Part shown: positions 34,980 through 43,737 of the stretch, in pieces
Position numbering within the stretch: position 1 is the stretch's first letter
Layout: every line of letters starts with the position of its first letter
Origin: Xylanimonas cellulosilytica DSM 15894
GTDB taxonomy: Bacteria > Actinomycetota > Actinomycetes > Actinomycetales > Cellulomonadaceae
Length of the DNA stretch: 64,000 bases
Assembly: GCF_000024965.1 (NCBI RefSeq)
Contig: NC_013530.1
Span: 682,001-746,000 of the forward strand
Reading direction: 5' to 3'
Translations under genes and position numbers: made by a program
Notes under the pieces: generated by a model
Databases searched by the model: none
The model's input: only the letters and a program-made list of their open reading frames with translations
What the model was told of the DNA's origin: nothing

Positions 34980-35681
34980 GTGGACCTAGGGATGATCCTG
35001 GGAGAGATCGAGGCTTGGATCCTCGCGCTCTCCGGTGCCGCCTGGGTCTACCCGGCGATGGCCGTGCTCGCGTTCATCGACGGGTTCTTCCCGCCGCTGC
35101 CGAGCGAGTCCGTGATCATCACGCTGGCCGTCGCGGCCCAGACGACGGGGTCGCCGTGGCTGCCCGGCATCCTGGTCGCCGCGATCGTCGGGGCCTGGTG
35201 CGGCGACCAGGTCGCGTACCAGATCGGCCGGTCGGTCGGCACCGAGCGGGTGCGGATCCTGCGCACCGAGCGTGGTCACGCGACCGTGCGCTGGGCCCGC
35301 CGGGCGCTCGCCCGCCGCGGGGCGTCGTTCATCATCGCGGCCCGCTACGTCCCCGTCGGCCGCGTGGCGGTCAACATGACGGCCGGCGCGGTCGGCTACC
35401 CGCGCCGGCGGTTCATGGGCTACTCGGCGATCGCCACCGTCATCTGGGGCTTCTACGCCGTCGGCGTCGGGCTCACGGCGGGCGCGTGGCTGCACGAGTA
35501 CCCGCTGCTGGCGATGGTCGCCGGCATCGTCGGGGGCGTGCTCATCGGCCTGCTGATCGACCGGGCGCTGCACTACCTGCTGCTCCGTCGCGGCGAGCTG
35601 GCGGACGAGCCGGAGGACTGGGAGGCCGCGCACGCCGCCGCCCACGAGGCGGTCGCGTACGCCGACGAGGACGCCGCGTAG
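34980..35681 (+). CDS. DedA family membrane protein
   Basis: 233 aa; GTG at 34980 after GAGGAGA (34966-34972). Polytopic with about five hydrophobic stretches. SNARE-associated/DedA signature regions are FIDGFFPPLPSESVII, GAWCGDQVAYQIGRSVG and FIIAARYVPVGRVAVNMTAGAVGYPRRRF. The family is linked to lipid-carrier (undecaprenyl-phosphate or phospholipid) transport across membranes; the substrate here is unknown. The C-terminal 30 residues are acidic and probably cytoplasmic. Converges on coaA. Confidence 0.88.
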   Translation: MDLGMILGEIEAWILALSGAAWVYPAMAVLAFIDGFFPPLPSESVIITLAVAAQTTGSPWLPGILVAAIVGAWCGDQVAYQIGRSVGTERVRILRTERGHATVRWARRALARRGASFIIAARYVPVGRVAVNMTAGAVGYPRRRFMGYSAIATVIWGFYAVGVGLTAGAWLHEYPLLAMVAGIVGGVLIGLLIDRALHYLLLRRGELADEPEDWEAAHAAAHEAVAYADEDAA

Positions 35682-35712
35682 CCGCCCCGTCGCAGTTCGT
35701 CGCCGCAGGTCG

Positions 35713-36726
35713 TCAGAGCTTGCGCAGCCGCGCCCGCTGGACCGAGTGGTCCGCCCCCTTGGTGAGCACGAGCGTCGCGCGCCCGCGCGTCGGCAGGATG
35801 TTCTGCTCGAGGTTGGGGGCGTTGATGGCCTCCCAGATCGACAGCGCCCGGGCGGTCGCCTGCTCGTCCGTGAGGTCCGCGTACCGGTGGAAGTAGCTCT
35901 CGGGGCGGCTGAACGCCGTCTGCCGCAGGTGCAGGAACCGGTCCACGTACCACTGGCGGATGTTGCGCGTGCGGGCGTCGACGAAGATCGAGAAGTCGAA
36001 GAAGTCGCTGACGGCCACGGTCGAGTCCTCCGCCGCCCCCGGGCGTGCGGGCTGGAGCACGTTGAGCCCTTCGACGATGAGCACGTCGGGGCGCCGTACC
36101 ACGACCTCCTCGCCCGGCACGATGTCGTAGGTGACGTGCGAGTAGACGGGGGCGCGCACCTCCTCCTGCCCGGCCTTGACGCGCGAGACGAACCGCACCA
36201 GCGCCCGCCGGTCGTAGGACTCCGGGAACCCCTTGCGTTCCATGAGGCCGCGGCGCTGCAGCTCGGCGTTCGGGTAGAGGAAGCCGTCGGTGGTCACCAG
36301 CTCGACGTGCGGCGTCTCGGGCCAGCGGGCCATCATCTCGCGCAGGATGCGGGCCACGGTCGACTTGCCGACGGCGACCGAGCCGGCCACCCCGATGACG
36401 TAGGGCGTGCGGGGACCGCCCTCGCGCAGGAAGGTCGACGTCGCCTGGTGCAGCCCTGCCGTCGCGGTCACGTAGAGGTTGAGCAGCCGGGACAGCGGGC
36501 GGTAGATCGCGTCGACCTCCGCCAGGTCGATCGGGTCGCCGAGGCCGCGCAGGCGATGTACGTCCGCGTCGGTCAGGGGGAGCGGCGTCGACTCGGACAG
36601 GCGGCTCCACGCCGCCCGGTCCAGGTCCACGTAGGGGGACGACGACGCACGGCCGGCCAGGGGGAGCTCGGCGGGCCGCACAGGGCGGGCGGCATCGTCG
36701 GTGACGTGTTCGGGCAGGGCAACCAC
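35713..36726 (-). CDS. coaA: Pantothenate kinase, type I
   Basis: 337 aa; first step of coenzyme A synthesis. GTG at 36726 is preferred because CACAAT lies 6 nt before it, a leaderless arrangement; longer frames run into the glmS upstream region. The P-loop is GSVAVGKST (115-123). [39 protein letters not shown] and [12 protein letters not shown] are type I hallmarks, so inhibition by CoA is expected from the family. Confidence 0.96.
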   Translation of the reverse strand: MVALPEHVTDDAARPVRPAELPLAGRASSSPYVDLDRAAWSRLSESTPLPLTDADVHRLRGLGDPIDLAEVDAIYRPLSRLLNLYVTATAGLHQATSTFLREGGPRTPYVIGVAGSVAVGKSTVARILREMMARWPETPHVELVTTDGFLYPNAELQRRGLMERKGFPESYDRRALVRFVSRVKAGQEEVRAPVYSHVTYDIVPGEEVVVRRPDVLIVEGLNVLQPARPGAAEDSTVAVSDFFDFSIFVDARTRNIRQWYVDRFLHLRQTAFSRPESYFHRYADLTDEQATARALSIWEAINAPNLEQNILPTRGRATLVLTKGADHSVQRARLRKL

Positions 36727-36738
36727 GCCTCGATTGTG
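36727..36738 (-). promoter_or_regulatory. Leaderless -10 box of coaA
   Basis: On the minus strand CACAAT is followed by CGAGGC and then the GTG start, i.e. 6 nt from box to start codon. The MerR-type gene at 54687 has almost the same string (CACAAT CGAGCC ATG). Confidence 0.5.
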
Positions 36739-36847
36739 CCGCACGCCGCCTGCCTGGGCCGACAGCCCCGGCGGCGCGTGAGACCACGGCGCGCACGGAT
36801 GCCGTGCGGATGACGTGCGGCCGGACGGCACCGCCTCAGGGCGCCGA

Positions 36848-36853
36848 TAGACT
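36848..36853 (+). promoter_or_regulatory. Leaderless -10 box of glmS
   Basis: TAGACT ends 7 nt before the glmS ATG, which places the transcription start at or next to the start codon. Confidence 0.65.
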
Positions 36854-36860
36854 CGGGCGC

Positions 36861-38756
36861 ATGTGTGGAATCGTCGGGTACACCGGTCTGGGCCTGCTCG
36901 AGGGAGGGGCGGACGGGACTCCTGCCGCGACCCGTCATCCGCTGGAGGTGACGCTCGAGGGCCTGCGCCGTCTGGAGTACCGCGGGTACGACTCCGCAGG
37001 TGTCGCCCTCGCCGGGCCGGGGCAGGACCACATCGCGTTCGCGAAGAAGTCCGGCAAGCTGAGCAACCTCGTCGGTGAGCTCGAGGAGCACCCGCTGCCA
37101 GCGGCGACCGCGGCCATCGGGCACACCCGCTGGGCCACCCACGGCGGCCCCACGGACACCAACGCCCACCCGCACCTGGCCGCCGACGGCAAGCTCGCCG
37201 TCATCCACAACGGCATCATCGAGAACTTCGCCCAGCTCAAGGCCGAGCTGGTGGACGCGGGCGTGACGTTCCGGTCCGAGACGGACACCGAGGTCGCCGC
37301 GCAGCTCCTCGCGCAGCAGTACGCGCAGACCAAGAACCTCACCGAGGCCATGGCCGTCACCGCGCGTCGCCTCGAGGGCACCTTCACGCTCCTGGCCGTG
37401 CACGCCGACGACCCGCTGACCGTCGTCGGCGCCCGCCACGACTCGCCGCTCGTCGTCGGGCTCGGCGAGGGGGAGAACTTCCTCGGCTCCGACGTCGCCG
37501 CGTTCATCGCCTTCACGAAGGAGGCCCTGGAGCTCGGCCAGGACCAGATCGTGACCATCACCCCGACGTCGGTCGCCGTGAGCGACTTCCAGGGCAACCC
37601 GGCGGACGCGAAGCGGTTCACGGTCGACTGGGACGCCGCCGCCGCCGAGAAGTCCGGCTTCGACTCCTTCATGGACAAGGAGATCCACGACCAGCCGCAC
37701 GCCGTCGCGGACACCCTGCTGGGCCGCACGGACCTGGACGGGCGCCTGACGCTCGACGAGATCCACATCGACGAGGCCGTGCTGCGGGCCGTCGACAAGA
37801 TCATCGTCATCGCCTGCGGCACCGCCGCCTACGCGGGGCACGTGGCCAAGTACGCCATCGAGCACTGGTGCCGCATCCCCGTCGAGGTCGAGCTGTCGCA
37901 CGAGTTCCGCTACCGCGACCCCATCGTCAACGAGAAGACGCTCGTCGTCGCCGTCTCGCAGTCCGGCGAGACCATGGACACCCTCATGGCCGTGCGCCAC
38001 GCGCGCGAGCAGGGCGCCAAGGTGCTCTCCATCGTCAACACACGGGGCTCGACCATCCCGCGCGAGTCCGACGCCGTGCTGTACACGCACGCCGGGCCCG
38101 AGATCGCCGTCGCGTCGACCAAGGCGTTCCTCTCGCAGATCACCGCCGCCTACCTGCTGGGCCTGTACCTCGCCCAGCTGCGCGGCAACAAGTTCCCGGA
38201 CGAGATCGCGGCGCTGCTGAACGAGCTGCGCGACCTGCCCGCCAAGGTGCAGACCGTCATCGAGCGCGGCGAGTACGTGCGCGCCACGGCCCGGTCGATG
38301 AAGGACGCCACCTCGGTGCTGTTCCTGGGCCGCCACGTCGGCTACCCGGTGGCCCTCGAGGGCGCGCTCAAGCTCAAGGAGCTCGCGTACATCCACGCCG
38401 AGGGCTTCGCCGCCGGTGAGCTCAAGCACGGCCCCATCGCGCTCATCGACGAGGGCCAGCCCGTGTTCGTCGTCGTACCGTCGCCGCAGGCGCGGCACGG
38501 GCTGCACTCCAAGGTGGTCTCCAACATCCAGGAGATCCGGGCGCGCGGCGCCCGCACCCTGGTGATCGCGGAGGACGGCGACGACGAGGTGCGCAAGTAC
38601 GCCGACGAGATCTTCTGGATCCCGAAGGCGCCGTCGCTGCTGCAGCCGCTGCTCGCCGTCGTGCCGCTGCAGATCTTCGCCATGGCGCTCGCCACGGCGA
38701 AGGGTCTCGACGTCGACCAGCCGCGCAACCTGGCCAAGTCCGTCACGGTGGAGTGA
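36861..38756 (+). CDS. glmS: Glutamine-fructose-6-phosphate aminotransferase
   Basis: 631 aa; makes glucosamine-6-P, the entry to amino-sugar and cell-wall synthesis. The ATG at 36861 must be the start because the next residue, Cys2, is the N-terminal nucleophile after Met removal (MCGIVGYTG). An N-terminal Ntn glutaminase domain (~1-240) with [18 protein letters not shown] is followed by two SIS domains ([24 protein letters not shown]) and ends LAKSVTVE. No glmS ribozyme is possible with a leaderless start. acpS follows after 7 nt. Confidence 0.98.
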   Translation: MCGIVGYTGLGLLEGGADGTPAATRHPLEVTLEGLRRLEYRGYDSAGVALAGPGQDHIAFAKKSGKLSNLVGELEEHPLPAATAAIGHTRWATHGGPTDTNAHPHLAADGKLAVIHNGIIENFAQLKAELVDAGVTFRSETDTEVAAQLLAQQYAQTKNLTEAMAVTARRLEGTFTLLAVHADDPLTVVGARHDSPLVVGLGEGENFLGSDVAAFIAFTKEALELGQDQIVTITPTSVAVSDFQGNPADAKRFTVDWDAAAAEKSGFDSFMDKEIHDQPHAVADTLLGRTDLDGRLTLDEIHIDEAVLRAVDKIIVIACGTAAYAGHVAKYAIEHWCRIPVEVELSHEFRYRDPIVNEKTLVVAVSQSGETMDTLMAVRHAREQGAKVLSIVNTRGSTIPRESDAVLYTHAGPEIAVASTKAFLSQITAAYLLGLYLAQLRGNKFPDEIAALLNELRDLPAKVQTVIERGEYVRATARSMKDATSVLFLGRHVGYPVALEGALKLKELAYIHAEGFAAGELKHGPIALIDEGQPVFVVVPSPQARHGLHSKVVSNIQEIRARGARTLVIAEDGDDEVRKYADEIFWIPKAPSLLQPLLAVVPLQIFAMALATAKGLDVDQPRNLAKSVTVE

Positions 38757-38763
38757 ACCGGCC

Positions 38764-39123
38764 GTGATCGTGGGCGTCGGCATCGACGTCGTCGACGTCG
38801 CACGCTTCGTCGCGACGCTGGAGCGGACGCCGGGGCTGCGCACGCGGCTGTTCACGGCCGAGGAGCGGGAGCTGCCCGACAACTCCCTGGCCGCACGGTT
38901 CGCGGCCAAGGAGGCGATCGCCAAGGCGCTGGGCGCGCCCGGCGACCTGCAGTGGCACGACTGCACCGTGCACCGCACGATCGGCGGCCCGCCGCAGGTC
39001 GAGCTGCGCGGCACGGTGCTGGCCCGCTCGCAGGCGCTGGGCATCACCCGGTGGCACCTGTCGATCAGCCACGACGCCGGGATCGCCTCAGCCATGGCGA
39101 TCGCGGAGTCCCCCGGAGGCTGA
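38764..39123 (+). CDS. acpS: Holo-[acyl-carrier-protein] synthase
   Basis: 119 aa; transfers 4'-phosphopantetheine from CoA to acyl carrier protein. GTG at 38764. Magnesium ligands D8 (VGIDVVD) and E50 ([12 protein letters not shown]) and the C-terminal WHLSISHD motif are present. Probably cotranscribed with glmS. A palindromic repeat locus starts 20 nt after the stop. Confidence 0.95.
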   Translation: MIVGVGIDVVDVARFVATLERTPGLRTRLFTAEERELPDNSLAARFAAKEAIAKALGAPGDLQWHDCTVHRTIGGPPQVELRGTVLARSQALGITRWHLSISHDAGIASAMAIAESPGG

Positions 39124-39143
39124 CCCTGCCGAACCGGACCCCC

Positions 39144-39295
39144 GGTGGTTGAGCCTGTCGAGACCCGACCCCCGGTGGTTGAGCCTGTCGAGACCCGACC
39201 CCCGGTGGTTGAGCCTGTCGAAACCACCCCGCGCTGGAAGTGGTTTCGACAGGCTCAACCACCGGAGTGGGGTGGTTTCGACAGGCTCAACCACC
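39144..39295. repeat. Palindromic repeat locus 3 (five copies)
   Basis: Three copies in the GGTTGAGCCTGTCGA orientation start at 39144, 39174 and 39204 with an exact 30-bp period; the first two end in GAGACC rather than GAAACC. Two copies in the opposite orientation follow at 39240-39263 and 39271-39295. The halves can pair with each other. Fills the acpS-LLM gap. Confidence 0.95.
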
Positions 39296-39309
39296 GGGGC
39301 TGGGGGGCG

Positions 39310-40338
39310 TCAGCGCAGTGCGGGGATGACCTCGCGTGCGTACGTCGCGATCTGGTCGTGGTCCTCGGCGGCGTTCGGGAAGTAGCTGATCTGGTAGCCC
39401 AGGCCGGCGGCCTTCCACTGCTGCAAGGTCTCGACGATCTGCTCGGGCGTGCCGCGCAGCGGGGCGTTGCGCCAGCCCGCGAGCTCGGCGTCGGCCTTCT
39501 CGGGGGTGTGCTTCGTGTACACCGCCTCCAGCCAGGCCAGCTTGTCGGCGATCTCCTTCTCGGTGCCGATCAGCACGTTGAAGTTGCCGCTGCGGGTGAT
39601 CTCGGCAAAGTCGCGGCCGACGTTCGCGCAGTGCTCCCGGAGCACGGTCGACTTGTGCGTGAACGTCTCCAGGTCGCCCGCGAAGTTCGTGTACTGGGCG
39701 TACTTGGCCGCCGTCAGGAGCGTCTTGCGCTCGCCGCCGCCCGCGATCCACAGGGGGATGGACGAGACGGGCTTGCCGTCGACGGCGACGGTCTGCAGCG
39801 GCTGCGGGTAGCACAGGGCGCCATCGACCTGGTAGCGCTTGCCCTCGAACGTGCCCGAGGAGCCGGTGCGCCACATGTTCGCCATGATCTGCACGCCCTC
39901 GTCCAGTGCCAGCAGACGCTCGCCCGCGCGCGGGAAGCCGTAGCCGTACGCGCGCCACTCGTGCTCGTACCAGCCGGCGCCGATACCCATCTCGGTGCGG
40001 CCGCCCGAGATCGCGTCGACGGTGGCCGCGACCTTCGCCAGATAGGTGGGCTCGCGGTAGGCCATGCAGGTGCACATCTGGCCGAGGCGCACCCGCTCCG
40101 ACGCCGCCGCGAAGGCCGCCATGAGCGACCATGCCTCGTGCGTGGCCTGGTCGGTGGGAGCGGGCACCGTGTGGAAGTGGTCATAGACCCAGCAGCTTGA
40201 CCACGCGAAGTCGCCGTCCGGCGTCGTCGCCGTGTCCGCCAGCCGGACGAGGGACCGCATGACGTCCCAGTGGGCCTTCGGCTCCACCTCGGTGAGATCG
40301 TGCCGCCAGCCCTGGGGAATGAAGAAGCCGAATCGCAT
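39310..40338 (-). CDS. LLM-class (F420-type) oxidoreductase
   Basis: 342 aa from ATG at 40338; MRFGFFIPQGWRHDL is the first beta strand, so longer frames are rejected. Luciferase-like TIM-barrel protein: RVRLGQMCTCMAYREPTYLAKVAATVDAISGGRTEMGIGAGWYEHEW (in pieces) is the cofactor-binding core. The closest subgroup I recognise is the F420-dependent TIGR03560 type, but FMN cannot be excluded. The substrate is unknown. TACGTT 7 nt before the ATG suggests leaderless transcription. Confidence 0.87.
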   Translation of the reverse strand: MRFGFFIPQGWRHDLTEVEPKAHWDVMRSLVRLADTATTPDGDFAWSSCWVYDHFHTVPAPTDQATHEAWSLMAAFAAASERVRLGQMCTCMAYREPTYLAKVAATVDAISGGRTEMGIGAGWYEHEWRAYGYGFPRAGERLLALDEGVQIMANMWRTGSSGTFEGKRYQVDGALCYPQPLQTVAVDGKPVSSIPLWIAGGGERKTLLTAAKYAQYTNFAGDLETFTHKSTVLREHCANVGRDFAEITRSGNFNVLIGTEKEIADKLAWLEAVYTKHTPEKADAELAGWRNAPLRGTPEQIVETLQQWKAAGLGYQISYFPNAAEDHDQIATYAREVIPALR

Positions 40339-40345
40339 GAGCGCC

Positions 40346-40351
40346 AACGTA
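40346..40351 (-). promoter_or_regulatory. Leaderless -10 box of the LLM oxidoreductase
   Basis: TACGTT on the minus strand ends 7 nt before the ATG at 40338. Confidence 0.5.
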
Positions 40352-40404
40352 CTCCGCCGGTCGAATCGATGTAGGCGCGAACCCGTGGCGATGCGCTCGA
40401 TGCG

Positions 40405-40440
40405 CCCTGGTGCACTCGTGTCCCCCCTGGTGCACTCGTG
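40405..40440. repeat. Two 16-bp direct repeats
   Basis: CCCTGGTGCACTCGTG at 40405-40420 and 40425-40440, period 20 bp. Each contains TGCACTCGTG, close to the half-site of the palindrome at 40456-40473. Confidence 0.8.
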
Positions 40441-40441
40441 C

Positions 40442-40488
40442 GGCGTGATGGCGCTATGCACTCATGAGTGCATGGCTGCCATCACGCC
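40442..40488. promoter_or_regulatory. Nested palindrome, operator-like
   Basis: An exact 18-bp palindrome (ATGCACTC/ATGAGTGCAT, 40456-40473) sits inside an 11-bp inverted repeat (GGCGTGATGGC at 40442-40452 with 40478-40488). It lies between the divergent LLM oxidoreductase and NAD(P)HX repair genes. It could be a TetR/GntR-type operator or a structural palindrome; no regulator gene is adjacent. Confidence 0.6.
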
Positions 40489-40620
40489 CCACCGACACAC
40501 CTGGGGGACACCTGTGGTGCCGGCGGCCGTCGACCTCCGGTGCCGGGGTCCGGTGCCCGGGGTTCGGTGCCGGGGTTCGGTGCGACGGGCCGTCCGCGTC
40601 GTTGCGGCGATGATGGGCAC

Positions 40621-42297
40621 ATGATCGAGGCCTGGTCCGCTGCCCGCGTCGGTGCCGCCGAGGAGCCGTTGCTGGCCGCCGGTGTGCCGCTCATGGAGCG
40701 GGCCGCGTTCGCGCTCGTCGGCATCGTGCGGCGTGACCTGGCCCGACGCCGGGGGGCCGTGCGCGGGGCGCGGGTCGCGCTGCTGGTGGGGCCTGGCAAC
40801 AACGGCGGTGACGCGCTGTTCGCGGGGGCGTACCTGGCCCGGCGGGGAGTCGGCGTGACGGCGTACCTGGCGGCCGACCGGGTGCACGAGCCCGGCCTCG
40901 CCGCTCTCCGCGCGGCCGGTGGACGCGTGGTCACCCTCGGCACGGAGCCAGACGACGACGCCGCGGGCACGACCACGCCGACCTGCGCAGACGCGGCCGC
41001 GGCCGTCGCGCGCTGCGACGTCGTCGTCGACGGGCTGCTCGGCATCGGCGCGACCGGCGCGCTGCGTGGCACCGCGGCCCGGCTGGTCGAGGCTCTGAAC
41101 GAGGCGCTCGGCGAGGTGCTGGACGACGCGCCGGTGGGGCCGCTGCCCGGCCGTGACCGGGTACGGCCGTGGGTGGTGGCCGTCGACGCCCCGTCCGGGA
41201 TCGGCGTCGACGACGGCACGCTGCCCGGCCCGGTCCTGCCCGCCGACCGCACGGTGACCTTCGGGGTGGCCAAACCGGGACTCCTGCTGCCCCCGGCGGC
41301 GCACGTCGCGGGCGCCCTGACCGTCGTCGACCTCGGGCTGGAGCCAGCCGGGCCCCCCGCCGTCGCACGCCTGGAGGACGACGACGTCGCCGCCCGGTGG
41401 GTGGTCCCCGGGCCGCGGGACCACAAGTACACGCGCGGCGTCGTCGGCGTCGTCGCCGGGACCGCGACGTATCCCGGGGCGGCGGTGCTGGCCGCGAGCG
41501 CCGCCGTGCAGGCTGGCGCGGGCATGGTCCGCTATCAGGGGCCGGACGTCGTCGGGCGGAGCGTGCTGGCGGCGCGGCCGGAGGTCGTGACGGCGGGCGG
41601 GCGCGTGCAGGCGTGGGTGCTGGGGCCGGGGCTGCCCGCGACGGGGGGCGACGACGGTCAGCGTGAGCGGGCGCGGGCGGCGCTCGCGGCGGCGTCGGGG
41701 TGGCCGGCGGAGGCGCAGCGGGTGCTACCTGCGGGGTCGGAGAGCGCGGTGCCCGCGGTGGTGGACGCGGGGGCGCTCGCGCTGCTGGACCAGCCGTGCC
41801 CGGGGTGGGTGGTGCTCACCCCGCACGCGGGCGAGCTGGCGACGCTGCTCGCCGCGCGCGGTGAGGGGGTCGAGCGCGCGGACGTCGAGGCGGAGCCGTT
41901 GCGCTGGGCGCGCCGCGCGCACGAGCTGACGGGGGCGACGGTGCTGCTCAAGGGGGCCGCGACCGTCGTCGTCGGTCCGGGGGCGACGGTGTTCGTGCAG
42001 GCGGAAGCCCTGGCGTGGGCGGCGACGGCGGGCTCGGGTGACGTGCTGGCGGGCCTGCTGGGCGCGATGCTCGCGGCCCGCTCCGTCGAGCTGGTGGCGC
42101 GCCCGGACCGGGCGGCGGAGGTGGCCGCGGCGGCGGCCCTCGTCCACGGCCGAGCCGCGCACCGCGCCACGCCGGGTGGCCCGGCGCCGGCCCTGGCGAT
42201 CGCGGGCGCCCTCCCGGCGACGATCGCCGCCCTCCTCGCCTCGCCGCCCACGGGGGCGCCGGTCAGGCGGGGAGGTGCGACTCGATCTCGTCGATGA
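40621..42297 (+). CDS. nnr: Bifunctional NAD(P)HX epimerase/dehydratase
   Basis: 558 aa; repairs hydrated NADH and NADPH. ATG at 40621; upstream frame extensions run through the palindrome region. The N-terminal epimerase (YjeF_N, ~1-230) has LVGPGNNGGDALFAGAYLARRG and VDAPSGIGVDDG. The C-terminal ADP-dependent dehydratase has HKYTRGVVGVVAGTATYPGAAVLAA, LTPHAGELATLL and the catalytic TAGSGDVLAGLLGAML. The last 35 nt overlap the convergent glutathione peroxidase gene. Confidence 0.94.
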   Translation: MIEAWSAARVGAAEEPLLAAGVPLMERAAFALVGIVRRDLARRRGAVRGARVALLVGPGNNGGDALFAGAYLARRGVGVTAYLAADRVHEPGLAALRAAGGRVVTLGTEPDDDAAGTTTPTCADAAAAVARCDVVVDGLLGIGATGALRGTAARLVEALNEALGEVLDDAPVGPLPGRDRVRPWVVAVDAPSGIGVDDGTLPGPVLPADRTVTFGVAKPGLLLPPAAHVAGALTVVDLGLEPAGPPAVARLEDDDVAARWVVPGPRDHKYTRGVVGVVAGTATYPGAAVLAASAAVQAGAGMVRYQGPDVVGRSVLAARPEVVTAGGRVQAWVLGPGLPATGGDDGQRERARAALAAASGWPAEAQRVLPAGSESAVPAVVDAGALALLDQPCPGWVVLTPHAGELATLLAARGEGVERADVEAEPLRWARRAHELTGATVLLKGAATVVVGPGATVFVQAEALAWAATAGSGDVLAGLLGAMLAARSVELVARPDRAAEVAAAAALVHGRAAHRATPGGPAPALAIAGALPATIAALLASPPTGAPVRRGGATRSRR

Positions 42298-42757
42298 TCT
42301 CGGGGGCGTCCGGGAGGGTGCGCGGGTCGTAGCGGTGGACGGTGCCGCCGGGGAGGACGAGGAACTTCTCGAAGTTCCAGCGGATGCGGCCGTCGTGGCC
42401 GCCGGCGTCGGCGGTCTTCTTGAGGGCCTCGTACAGCGGGGCGGTGCGGTGGCCGTTGACCCGGATGCGGTCCATGACGGGGAACGTCACGCCGTACGTC
42501 GTGGAGCAGAACTCGGCGATCGCCTCGTTGGAGCCGAGCTCCTGCAGGAACTGGTTCGAGGGGAAGCCGACGACGGTGAGTCCGCGGTCGCCGTACTTCT
42601 CCTGGAGCGTCTCGAGCTGCTCGTACTGCGGGGTCAGCCCGCACCGGGACGCCACGTTGACCACCAGGACGACGCGGTCGTCCCCGGCGAGCTGTGCCAG
42701 CGTCGTCGTCGTCCCGTCCATGCGCCGGAACGGGATGTCGTAGATCTCCTTGCCCAT
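42263..42757 (-). CDS. Glutathione peroxidase family protein (Cys type)
   Basis: 164 aa from ATG at 42757 (AGGATGGGG upstream); an in-frame ATG at 42766 adds three residues. The peroxidatic residue is C39 in NVASRCGLTPQY, with Gln in FPSNQF, and Trp and Asn in RWNFEKFLV completing the tetrad. As it lacks selenocysteine and the organism group lacks glutathione, it probably uses thioredoxin (family knowledge). Convergent with and overlapping nnr by 35 nt. Confidence 0.93.
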   Translation of the reverse strand: MGKEIYDIPFRRMDGTTTTLAQLAGDDRVVLVVNVASRCGLTPQYEQLETLQEKYGDRGLTVVGFPSNQFLQELGSNEAIAEFCSTTYGVTFPVMDRIRVNGHRTAPLYEALKKTADAGGHDGRIRWNFEKFLVLPGGTVHRYDPRTLPDAPEIIDEIESHLPA

Positions 42758-42794
42758 ATGCCCCATCCTGCACCCGTGATGGGACCATGAGGTG

Positions 42795-43724
42795 ATGCCC
42801 CGCCATCCTCTTCCTGTGCGAGACGGTCTGAACCCGACGCGGCTCGTGCTCCCGCACGACGTCGAGTCCGTGGTCCGGTGGCGCACGGCGGTCGAGTACC
42901 TGGAGGGACGGTTCCCCGACGACGTCGTACGGCTGCGGGAGAAGGTCGCGGCGGGGGAGGTGGTGACCGGGCGCGGGGTCCGCGTCGACGTCGACACCCC
43001 GTACGAGCCGCGCGGCTTCCTGTACCTGTACCGCGACCCGCCGTCCGACGAGCCGCGCGCCCTGTCCCTCGCGGAGATCGAGGTGCTGCACCGGGACGAG
43101 AACCTGCTGGTGGTGGACAAGCCGCACCTGGTGGCGACGATGCCGCGCGGGCGGTGGGTCACCCAGACGGTGCTCGTCCACCTGCGCCGCACGCTGGACC
43201 TGCCGGAGCTCGCACCGGCCCACCGCTTGGACCGCCCGACGGCGGGCGTGCTGGTGCTGACCGTGCGGGCCTCCGTGCGCGGCGCCTACCAGGACCTGTT
43301 CCAGGAGCGCCGGGTGCGCAAGGTATACGAGGCCGTCGCCCCGCTGCCCGGCGACGGCGTGGAGCTCCCGACGACGGTGCGCTCCCGCATCGTCAAGCAC
43401 CGCGGAGTCGCGCCCGCCCAGGAGGAGCCGGGGGAGCCCAACGCCGAGTCCCGCATCGACCTGATCGGTCGGGACGAAGGGCGCGGGCTCGGCCTGTACC
43501 GCCTCGAACCGCACACCGGCAAGACGCACCAGCTCCGCCTGCACCTGGCGAGCCTGGGGATGCCGATCCTGCACGACCCGTTCTGGCCCGTGCTGCGCCC
43601 CGACTCCGACGGCGACCCCGCGACCCCGCTGCAGCTCCTGGCCCGCTCGCTGACCTTCGCCGACCCGTTCACCGGCGAGCAGCGCACCTTCGCGTCGCGC
43701 CGCCGGCTCGCCGAATGGCGGTGA
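42795..43724 (+). CDS. RluA-type pseudouridine synthase
   Basis: 309 aa; start ATG 42795 or the GTG 3 nt earlier, neither with a clear Shine-Dalgarno. The catalytic Asp is D146 in AHRLDRPTAGVLVL; RRVRKVYEAVA and EPHTGKTHQLRLHLASLGMPILHDPFWP are family motifs. A ~75-residue N-terminal region (RWRTAVEYLEGRFPD...VRVDVDTPYEPRGFLYLYRDP) replaces a full S4 domain. RNA target not determinable; alr follows closely. Confidence 0.92.
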   Translation: MPRHPLPVRDGLNPTRLVLPHDVESVVRWRTAVEYLEGRFPDDVVRLREKVAAGEVVTGRGVRVDVDTPYEPRGFLYLYRDPPSDEPRALSLAEIEVLHRDENLLVVDKPHLVATMPRGRWVTQTVLVHLRRTLDLPELAPAHRLDRPTAGVLVLTVRASVRGAYQDLFQERRVRKVYEAVAPLPGDGVELPTTVRSRIVKHRGVAPAQEEPGEPNAESRIDLIGRDEGRGLGLYRLEPHTGKTHQLRLHLASLGMPILHDPFWPVLRPDSDGDPATPLQLLARSLTFADPFTGEQRTFASRRRLAEWR

Positions 43725-43737
43725 GAGGATGACGGGC

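Noticed and set aside
36727-36860. glmS ribozyme or riboswitch upstream of glmS
   Set aside because: The gap to coaA is 134 nt, the -10 box lies 7 nt before the ATG, and no ribozyme core is seen.
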